A stretch of 64,000 nt of DNA from Siphonodentalium dalli (taxonomy: Eukaryota; Mollusca; Scaphopoda; Gadilida; Siphonodentaliidae), in NCBI GenBank assembly GCA_032622095.1, contig CP136067.1, positions 133,989,990 through 134,053,989 of the forward strand, in the 5' to 3' direction. This document shows, one piece after another, positions 12,779 through 22,007 of this stretch. Position 1 is the first letter of the stretch, and every line of letters begins with the position of its first letter. Made by a program: the position numbers and the translations under genes. The notes under the pieces are model-generated. The model ran no database searches, had not been told where the DNA came from, and was given only the letters and a program-made list of their open reading frames with translations.

Positions 12779-13504
12779 AGACATTCCCCCCAAATGTCTA
12801 GCTAATTTTTCAATAGTTGGCACATGGAGATATATACATATTGCATATTTACAGCACAGAAAGCGTGTGCTATAAGGAAAACACTCAACACCATTGGGAA
12901 CCCTACAACACCCACATTGGATCACCAGCATTCGCGGTGATATTTCCACGGTGACCCACGGTGAACTTGAGTGGATCGGATTAAGATGAATAAACAAACT
13001 TCTGGGAGACTTGCCAGTGATCACAAGGAATCACAGAGAATCGCCGCAAAATGCCGACACCTACTTATTCGCGCCTTAGCGGAAACCCATTACAGTAGTT
13101 TATTTTAAAATAACATTTTTTATATTATGCCAACGCCCGGGTTCGACCATGACAACCATTATGCGAATCGTTGAACGGTAATTTTCATTTGTATACGACG
13201 TATTTGACACTGATCTGGCAATTTCGTTCTGCATATAAGCTCATGTATGCTACATCAATAATGTTAGTCACCGTTCCTTCGTTGTAATGAACAAATCCTG
13301 GATTCAATACTGTTTATAGACTAATCCCGTCATGTGATGCCATAGAGACCAAGTCACCTGGGAGATATCGACCTGTCGTTAACCGAGCATTCTGACATTT
13401 GAACATGACCAAATGCCCAGCTTACCTGAACATCTTCCCTCTTAGTTATTCGAGTGGTTTGTTCATTCTAAAATGTCACAACACACCATATGAGTTATAA
13501 GCTA
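12779..13504. other. No feature recognised
   Basis: No coding, RNA or clear repeat signal is seen. The minus-strand open frame 12713-13024 overlaps the Harbinger relic and is a shadow frame. Confidence 0.4.
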
Positions 13505-13635
13505 CAATAATGCCCTAAATAATCGACTCCTTAACCACAGCAGAATTATGGGTTATTTTTCAGGATTTAGTCGGAAATATAGCTTGTTGCCATTCATCGG
13601 AAAGCTCTGTGAGTCGATTATTTGGGGCATTACTG
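13505..13635. repeat. Small inverted-repeat (MITE-like) hairpin
   Basis: The left arm, AATGCCCTAAATAATCGACTC (13509-13529), pairs with GAGTCGATTATTTGGGGCATT (13611-13631), about 21 bp with one mismatch or G-T pair. The loop is about 80 bp. No unambiguous target duplication was found. Confidence 0.65.
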
Positions 13636-14398
13636 TATTTTAGTCATATTCTGATTAGTCCCTATATAAACAGATATCCTCGAAAAATTATTGGCCGTTG
13701 AATTACTTTTTATAAAGGTGTTTATATGAAAGTATTAGCGTAATTTCTTCGAAGAGGGGGTGGTGTGGGTGTCTGAAACTGAAACTAAAGAGCAACACTT
13801 TGTTTTAAATGCAAATAAAATGGGCGGATATCCGAAAGCATGCAATAAAAACGTATACAAACAATAACATAGTAGGAAACTAGGTTTGTGGGTCCCGAAA
13901 GTGGCTAAAATGAAAAGAATAGCCAATAATTTTCTGAATTTGTTTACCCCCCCCCCCTGGTTCGGACGCCAATTTGGCGGCATATTATTAACATCTGCTG
14001 TTTTGGCGGGGTAGTATATTTAACGGGATAGACATGACCGGCGTGCATTCTTCAAATGAATTAACATCGTGGTAAGCTGTGTGGAAATAAATATTATATA
14101 AATGTCATATCTGGTGCCAAATCTTGACTGCGAAGGAATTATATTTTAAATAACTAGATTTTAATCACAAATAAATAAATCATTAAGGAACATCCTTTCC
14201 TTTCGAAAATCGACCCTATACCTGTTATATATATATATACGTTTCAACTATATATGTATAGAATGAGCTCTCCAATTCTCTACATGTATTTATTTCGACT
14301 AATCTAGAACATACAAGCCGGGTCTAGCCCTTTAAAACAAACCGCTGAGAAACTAAGACGACAACGCGATCATCATCGTGACGTTTCGACCCGATTGA
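13636..14398. other. No gene; short poly-C tract
   Basis: The stretch contains a C10 run near 13950 and a short (TA)n near 14228. The minus-strand frame 13735-13983 crosses the poly-C tract and shows no protein features. Confidence 0.4.
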
Positions 14399-14440
14399 CC
14401 AATCCTGTGACGTTTTATAAACATGCAGTCAGTTCAGGTT
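14399..14440 (+). promoter_or_regulatory. Candidate core promoter of the zinc-finger gene (CCAAT, CRE-like, TATA)
   Basis: CCAAT (14399-14403), a TGACG half-site (14408-14412) and TTTATAAA (14414-14421) lie in order 40-60 bp before the ATG at 14462. The spacing fits a short 5' leader. This is a composition-based inference without transcript evidence. Confidence 0.35.
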
Positions 14441-15097
14441 ACGGTATATTACAAAACAAATATGGACGATCCAACATCACTCGTTGATATAGACATAAGA
14501 CTGTTTATCTTTGGTGGTTGCGACCACGATGAAACGATATCGTTTGAAGACGATTTGAGTATTGCGCTAGTAGATATGCCATTTGGTGAAAATTAGTTGG
14601 TCCTTACATCAGAAGATATTCTACCGTTAAACATCGCTTTTTCTGAACCCACAACAACCACGCTGATTAAAACAACTATAGGCCTACCAGCTACATGTAG
14701 AAGTTGCACGGATTGCTATAAGATATTGTCATCAAAGGCGTACCTCAATAAGCACCAGAGGAGGCACATTCCCAAAGAATGTCCTTCAAAGAATTCTACA
14801 AAAAATTCCGATAAGTACCAATTGGATCGCCATTTGAAGTCAGATCATATGGGCATAGTTTTTGCTTGTGAGCACAATTTGTGCGGTAAGACTTTTAAAA
14901 CAAACCCAGGGACGAAGAGGCACCAGCAAACGCACACAGGTGTATACAAGTTAAAGTTTGCCGCGTGGGACTGCGTATTTGCTTATTCCCATCTGTATAA
15001 TGACCACATAAACTGGCATCATGGTGTAAAACCCTTCAAATGTGCACGTTGTATAAAAGGGTTTGTCGTCATCAAACCTAAACAAGAGCATCGCTAG

Positions 15098-15811
15098 GGC
15101 GTGCCAAAATACGCCCTTTAGCCATTTCGAATTGTACTATCGCAAAATAAGATAATACTTTGAGCTTACATTTAAAGAAAATCTGATATACCCCTAATTT
15201 CAATGCCAAAATGTGGTCAAATTCTAAGTCGAAAAATGGCCATAACTCATGTAAAAATAATTAGACAGAACCTATATTCAAATTTGGCGTGTAGTTTTAG
15301 CTGGGAAATACACATACCAGCTTTGGTTCAGCTCAAATAATAAAAACTGGAGTTATCGGTCGGAAACCAAAATGTTATGAAATTGGTCAAATTCTAAGTT
15401 GAAAAAGGGCCGTAACTCATGTAAAAATAATTGGACGGAACCCATATTCGAACTTGGCCTGTATCTTTAGCTGGGAAATACACATACCAACATTGGTTCA
15501 GATAAAATAATCCAAACTGGAGTTATCGGTCGGAAACCAAAAATATTAACAGACGGTCAAATTCTAAGTCGAAAAAGGGCCGTAAATCATGTAAACAAAT
15601 TGGACGGAACCCATATTCGAACTTGGCCTGTATCTTTAGCTGAGAAATACACATCCCATCTTTGGTTCAGATCAAATAATCCAAACTGGAGTTATCGGTC
15701 GGAAACAAAAAATGTTAACGGACGGACGGACGGACATACAGACATACGGACGGACAGACGGACGGACAGACTGATAACATAATACGACCTTTTTTCAAAA
15801 AGGGCGTATAA
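15098..15811 (+). mobile_element. Repeat element inserted in the zinc-finger gene (copy 2 of the GGACGGAC family)
   Basis: It begins with a GGGCGTGCC...ATACGCCC hairpin and ends with CATAATACGACC, a T run and AAAGGGCGTATAA. The body contains three tandem 170-bp units (starting 15215, 15385 and 15555) and a GGACGGACGGAC run at 15719-15770. The same start and end occur in the 8.7-9.3 kb copy. It interrupts the zinc-finger reading frame, which identifies it as an insertion. Confidence 0.7.
15215..15724 (+). repeat. Three tandem units, period 170 bp
   Basis: GGTCAAATTCTAAGT starts at 15215, 15385 and 15555, exactly 170 bp apart. Each unit carries ATTCGAAC(T)TGGC-like text, CTGGAGTTATCGGTCGGAAA and a TTTGGTTCAG phrase. 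The units differ by scattered substitutions. Confidence 0.8.
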
Positions 15812-15945
15812 AAACGAAGAAATATTTGCCAGAACACACTAAATTAGATCATACATCACCGCAAGTTCACCAATGTGACAAGCATGGTGCATCCTATTCA
15901 CACAGGGGGTCAGTGAAGAACCACAAATCGAGGAAGGACCACTGA

Positions 15946-17088
15946 CTTCAATGTTACATTCAGATACTGAATAGCATATAATTATGTGTTATATCAATTT
16001 GTGTTCGCACCACTTGCATGGATGCACACGTTTTTGTTTTTCACTGAACTCGATGAGAAACTTCACCGAGCAGGGGAATTGCTAGTTGACTTTTTAGGAT
16101 ACGCTTCTAGTAATTTTGTATGAATTTATATATATAATTGTTTTTTTTACATAGCTATTCATGGCCAGGTTTAGATTTGACAATTTCTATCTTCGCCATT
16201 CTGTCGCTATTAACTGAATAGGCGATACAGTGACTCACTAAACAAGGACGTGGTGCCCTCTTTGAATCATGATGTGACTTGTCCAATGCATGGATATTTG
16301 GTTTGGTGATAACCGGCGTCAACGTGTGTTGTAGTAATGCTAATTCAAATCACCAGAATCCCGACAGCGCCGTCTTTGAAACATCTTCATCGTGTGGACC
16401 CTCCCTAGATGATCCCTCGGGAATATTTCTATAACGGACATGGAGATATAGATATACCGACATCGAATATTTGAAAATACGGTACATATAAATTACTAGC
16501 AGGGTTACCCGGCGTTGCCCAGATTAAAGTGATGTGAAACTCTCTGCTGTGGACATTTTGTGGGAATAGAGAATTCTCTTTCTCAAAGTCTTACACGTTT
16601 TCTGATAAAGTGTATATCCAAATGGCATCACAAAACGTCATTATTATGCGCGGATTATAAGTAGTGGCTCACATTGGGGTGATTGTCATTTTGTGTATCG
16701 CAATTAATTCGTCCCATCAATAAAGTAGAATTTAATTATCTACAACTGAGCTTACTTCAGACGTTATCATTTTTTAAATCGTACAGACGACGTGGTTGGA
16801 TTTGACGTTTGTTTTGTTTCTAAATATATTTATTGTGATAAATACATGAACGTTTGTTAAAAAATATACGACAATTGGGTTTTACATAGATATGTATAAA
16901 TCAATCTAGTGTGTTTGACGACACCTGGTTATGGTTTCTCCATGGCGATACAGATGTTTTAAAGAAATGTCCAGTTGCTCCTTTGTTCATTGTGCTAACC
17001 TCGCTGATTTTTTCAGTTTAATATTAATATTGCTATATATCAGCTATATATATGCTACATGTGCCGACGCAGAGCGAGATTTTGTTTA
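15946..17088. other. No gene; one short GTTACCCGGCGTTGCCC repeat word
   Basis: At 16499-16522 AGCAGGGTTACCCGGCGTTGCCCA-like text resembles the AGCAGGTTAGCCCGCCA words at 58204 and 59159, which suggests a common dispersed repeat. The open frame at 16931-17182 has no recognisable domain. Confidence 0.4.
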
Positions 17089-18060
17089 TGTTAGGCTATC
17101 AGTCTGTTCTAAAAAAAATGAAAGAAATCCTCTGTATCGGGCTGATTTGCCCTTATCAGATGCCACTACTGGAGAATCGTGAAAAGTCGTGTGCCATTTT
17201 ATCTCAGAAGAAACTATATTTAACTGCACACTGACCACCATTTGTGAACAGGCATTCTATACAATTCCATCTCTATTGACAAATTGTAACTTTTTTTGTG
17301 GAAAATATCTTGAATGGGAAAGACTCAATTTTGTTATAATACATGAGCCATCCTCTGGCTGTTCAATGTCGTTGATTTTGCAAGAATATGTGTATCTCTT
17401 AAATGGAATGATACATATACGTTTAGTGCTTTCTTCTATATTTCTATTTTACTAGCTCACTATATGAATGGTATGATTCCCGTCCTCATAGCAGGCAATT
17501 GAGAAGATATTATTGTTCAGGTGACTTAATTCGGTTACCATTTGCCGAGGTTGAGAAATTTGAACGCCAAAAACTCCTTATAACGAATTATGGCGATGAC
17601 TAAATATAACTTTTGTGGATATCGTCAACTAATGCATTCTTATTAATATTAGTGCTCCACTCTCCATCCGTGACCCAATGCGGCTCAAATGTGGCATCTC
17701 TAACCCACTAGATTTGATACCTCGTATCTTTGTAAGTTTGGAGACGAACGTGTATGCATTTGGAGGAAATTAGTGCTAAACATATTAGTGTCAGCTTTAG
17801 TGCCCTTCCCCTCCCCATTCATAACTCGAACGGCGCCACGTTTGACACATTGAAACAACGCACATTAGACTCCAGATATCCCTATCCCTGACTCAAGCGA
17901 CGCCACTTTTGTTATAAATTTTGGTGTTCTTCCCACTCCATGCACAACTGACTCGTACAGCATCACCTTAGACATCCATAAACCACGTAGTTATATTCTT
18001 GATATCATGGAGATGATTATGTATACGTTTGGTGATAATCGGCGACTTAACAATTTGTTA
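17089..18060 (+). repeat. Dispersed repeat (copy 2 of the 7.8-kb family)
   Basis: It opens with AATCCTCTGTATCGGGC near 17127 and later shows GGCGCCACGTTTG, GATATCATGGAGATGATTATG and TACGTTTGGTGATAATCGGCG, in the same order as at 7805-8480. It ends about 60 bp before lectin gene 1, so it may contribute to that gene's upstream region. Confidence 0.6.
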
Positions 18061-18085
18061 TCACATTTATTTATTAACAGTTCAT

Positions 18086-18094
18086 AGTATAAGG
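18086..18094 (+). promoter_or_regulatory. TATA-like motif upstream of lectin gene 1
   Basis: GTATAAGGAAGACA lies about 35 bp before the ATG. The paralogue has GTATATAAGAAGAACA in the same place (47632-47647). Conservation between the paralogues suggests a functional leader or core promoter. A 5' UTR exon boundary is the alternative reading. Confidence 0.3.
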
Positions 18095-18123
18095 AAGACA
18101 AGGAAATACATCATTCTACAGCC

Positions 18124-21100
18124 ATGGAAATCTACACTCTGGCATTCACATTGTTGTATATTCTCGGCACCGTTGAATCTGTGGTTCAGAGATTCAAACG
18201 GATCATTGAACTGGACGGAGCACACAGACCAGGTGCGTTCCAGACTCACTCCGGAATCTACGACGACCTCAGATGCGCTCACAAGTGTTTGTCAGATGGG
18301 TGTGTGAGCTTCGTCTACCATGTCGGAGATAAGAAGTGTTATCTCTACGGCTGGCCGCTGACGCCCTCTACATATGGTATAACTTTTCCTGGAGGCAGTA
18401 TGGCATATTTGGCTGCGCATGACGGTGAGGAAATATGTGACATATTTTCGGGGATGGGTGACCGCACAACTAAGAAACGAGCTTACGATCGAATATTTTG
18501 TAATTATTTTGTTCAGTTTGGACACGTTAGAGTCGTAGCTTGTGTTGTTATCTATTTGAAGACTACCCGTGGAACCACATATAGCATAGACAGAACAGAA
18601 AGTTAGGATTCACTAGAAAAATACCCTAGCAAACTTAAGTCTATATATAAGAAATGAACGGCAATTTCAATATGGTCATCGGATTTTGACCGCGAGAAAA
18701 ATTCAGCAAACTGCATGGGGTTCATGCGGAGTTTGCTGGTTGGTATCGCGGTCAAAACCCACGACCACGCTTAATCCGCCGTTTGTTATTTATATTTATA
18801 TACTTAAAACCATTATGAACCAGGAGTTTTTGTCTTTCTCACTATTTATTCAACTTCAACTGAACAGTTCGGAGAGTTTTGGATAAGTAAACTCATCCAT
18901 GTTGGGACTGTTAAAGATACGGGTGGTGTTGGCGGTGGGTATGCTGTTAAGATATTCACCTCCGTTAAAAACCGCCATAAACAGAAAGCATAGTAAAATA
19001 GAGACCTTGTTCTTACACCAATCAGAAATATGGCATAAACATGTTATTGTCATTTCCCCCCTTTCTTATGTAAACAAAAGCAAAAAATGTTACGTTACCT
19101 GGCTTTTGTTTAGATCCGGATATGGTAAACATAAAGAGCGTTATTTGTTACTGTTTCCCTGATATGGAAATAATAAAGAGAGTTTATATAATTTGAGTGT
19201 GATTAACCAACATAATTGCGCTGTGTTGTGTAAACAGAAGCATAACGTCTGTTACACGAGCAGGCTCGTATGTCTTGACGACAATATACTATTTAAGCGC
19301 TGATTATGTTAGGCATATGAACAAAACCGAACGCCGCCCGCGCCTTTAATGTCCCGTTATTTTGCTGGTCAAATTGTGGGAATCCGTTCACAAGAAGCGG
19401 AATAAAGCAATTTAGAAGTAGAGAACACATGTGACGAAATGTCAGGTTTCATTTTAAATGTGTAGGTATATTAATTTCAATAACGTTATCATGTGAAACA
19501 AGACACATTACATACATGTATGCATAACTTTGCAGTATGTATAGCCATGCCACGTTGACGTGGTAATGATTATGATAGAGCCATAAATGAACAGGCTATA
19601 TATGATATATACAAATTACTTATTTAATTTGAAACATGCTGCGCGAGACTATTTTATTCAATAATAACATGGGTGTATGTATACGACATTAACGAAGTAG
19701 CACGATGGCCCGTTCACAATAGCTTATTTGCGAATTGAATGATAGTACATATTCTATTGAGCACCATGAGTTATTCGCGTGTATGCAATTTCGTTACAAT
19801 AATGAATGCGGCATCGACATTAGTGCAGAACGTTTTAAGAGCCATTCGTGTGAATTATTCACCACATTATCTCCATTCCGTCCTTTCAGTGGTCGTCCCG
19901 GGTCGGTTCCTGTCTCATTATATTGCTGAGACCAGTGAAGTTTGGTTCATATATAATAACCTTTATTTCCTCCGTTAACGAAGAGCTTTTACAGTATAAT
20001 TTGAATGTTTACACACTACAATACAAAAATAGAATAAATAAATAAACATTAAAGTATGTGGTAGACAGATAAGCCAGCCACAGATTAGATGAGACAGTCA
20101 TGCACGTACACAAAGACAGGTCTGTAAATTGTAAGCAGACTGTTGGTCATACATACAACAAGCCATGCATATACACATACATACATATATACATACACAT
20201 ACATGCATACATACATACACTGTTTAAATCAGGCGACAAACAAAATTTCTCAAACTATAGACCAGTTTCACTACTACCCCAAATATCAAAGATATTGGAA
20301 AAAACTTTATAACACACGCCTAATGTCATTCTTTGATAAACAAAATATTCTCTCAGACAGCCAATATGGCTTTAGAAATAACCGATCTACCTCTCAAGCT
20401 ATCATGGAACTTGTCGAATAAATTTCAGATGCAAAAGACGAATCACAATACCTTCTTGGGAGTATTTATTGACCTAAAAAAGGCATTTGATACAATTGAT
20501 CATAAAATTTTACTGTCAAAACTCGACCCATTATGGAATAAGAGGAATATGTCATGACTGGCTCTCAAGCTATCTGAAGAACAGACACAATACGTATATA
20601 TTAATGGTACTGAATCAGATTAATTGGAAATAAAATGTGGTGTTCCTCAAGGATATTTACTAGGTCCCTCACTCTTATACTATACATAAATGATATCTGC
20701 AACGTCTCATCACTTTTGAAAATTATCATGTTTGCAGATGACACAAATTTGTTCCTTAAAGGAAACAAATTAGAATCGCTAGGCAGGACCGTATCCAGAG
20801 AACTGGTTAAATTAAATACCTGGTTTCAAGTGAACAAACTGTCCTTAAATATACTTAAAACAAATTTCATGATATTCGGAAATAAGGAAGAAAAGACTGG
20901 AGACATAAATGTTAATATAAATGGCAGCAAGATTGAACGTGTGTACTCTACTAAATTTCTAGGTGTTCATATAGACCATAATCTAACTTGGACTGATCAA
21001 ATCAAGCATATTCAAACTAAAATCTCCAAAAGCATGGCTGTGTTGCTACGAGTCAAAAAACAAATAGGCAAATCAGCACTTGTCTCACTATATCAGTGTT

Positions 21101-21953
21101 TAATCGCTCCTTATTTAAATTATTGCTGTGAAATCTGGGGAAATGTTTATAGCACCAGGCTTATCCCTCTCAGAAACTTAAAAAAAAAAGCAATGAGAAT
21201 AATTGATGGAGCTAGATACAGAAGTCATAGTACTCCAATATTCCAGAAGTATAAAATCCTGAAACTTGATGACTTGACTAAAATGAACACACTTGTTACA
21301 ATGTATAAAGCTAAACATGAGCTTCTACCCCCTAATTTACAAACATTCTTTGTCACTGTCAATGGATCACATGAGCACAACACGCGACAAATTGAAAATT
21401 TCAGAGTTTGTTACAGGAGAACCAATACCAAAGCATTTTGTACAAGAAACATTGGAACAACTCTATGGAATTCCTTAGATAAAAACCTAAAGAACTGCGA
21501 AAACACTTTTACATTTAAAAGAAAATATAAACTTCATCTTTTAGAAAAGTATGTCGAATAGCAGTCCATTCAATGGAAAACCTAAATCAGGAACAGATGA
21601 ATAATTCACCCATCATTTCAGATATAAAAACATAACAAAAGAATTGGATAACCGGAAAATAAAAATTAAATTTCAAAAATAATTATCAAGTTTAACCATG
21701 GGGGTTGCACCTTATAAGTGTAAACTTCTAGCATCCCCCTTCAACATATCTTACTTCCATAATACCATATATCATATTAATACATTGGTATCACACTTCC
21801 TATTTTCTATTATTACTTCCTATGTATTAACTATTATGTTGAAATTGTATAACTATGTATAATTATGTTATTATTTGTCTATTGACAATTGTCTATTGAC
21901 AATTGTATGTGTTGAACGAATAAATAACTCAACTCAATGCACACATACATACA

Positions 21954-22007
<54 letters not shown>

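Larger units (their letters stand above)
14462..15945 (+). pseudogene. C2H2 zinc-finger protein, broken by a stop codon and a repeat insertion
   Basis: A single-exon frame opens at ATG 14462 (MDDPTSLVDIDIRLFIFGG...) and meets an in-frame TAG at 14594-14596. It then continues in the same frame to 15097. Fingers are visible in series. Finger 1 is canonical (CTDC...HQRRH). Finger 2 has lost its second Cys (CPSK...HLKSDH). Finger 3 is canonical (CEHNLC...HQQTH). Finger 4 has lost a Cys. Finger 5 begins CARC...KQEH. A repeat insertion at about 15098-15811 cuts finger 5 just after its first zinc-binding His. Beyond the insertion the protein text resumes with one more finger, CDKHGASYSHRGSVKNHKSR, with the second Cys replaced by His, and stops at 15943. 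The layout resembles TFIIIA-like multi-finger DNA-binding proteins. The stop, insertion and lost ligands all point to a pseudogene. A promoter-like CCAAT/TATA arrangement remains upstream. Confidence 0.75.

Noticed and set aside
18425-18606. Read-through of lectin exon 1 to give a 160-residue protein
   Set aside because: The exon ends at a consensus donor shared with the paralogue, and in the paralogue read-through stops at once; the extra tail is intron sequence.
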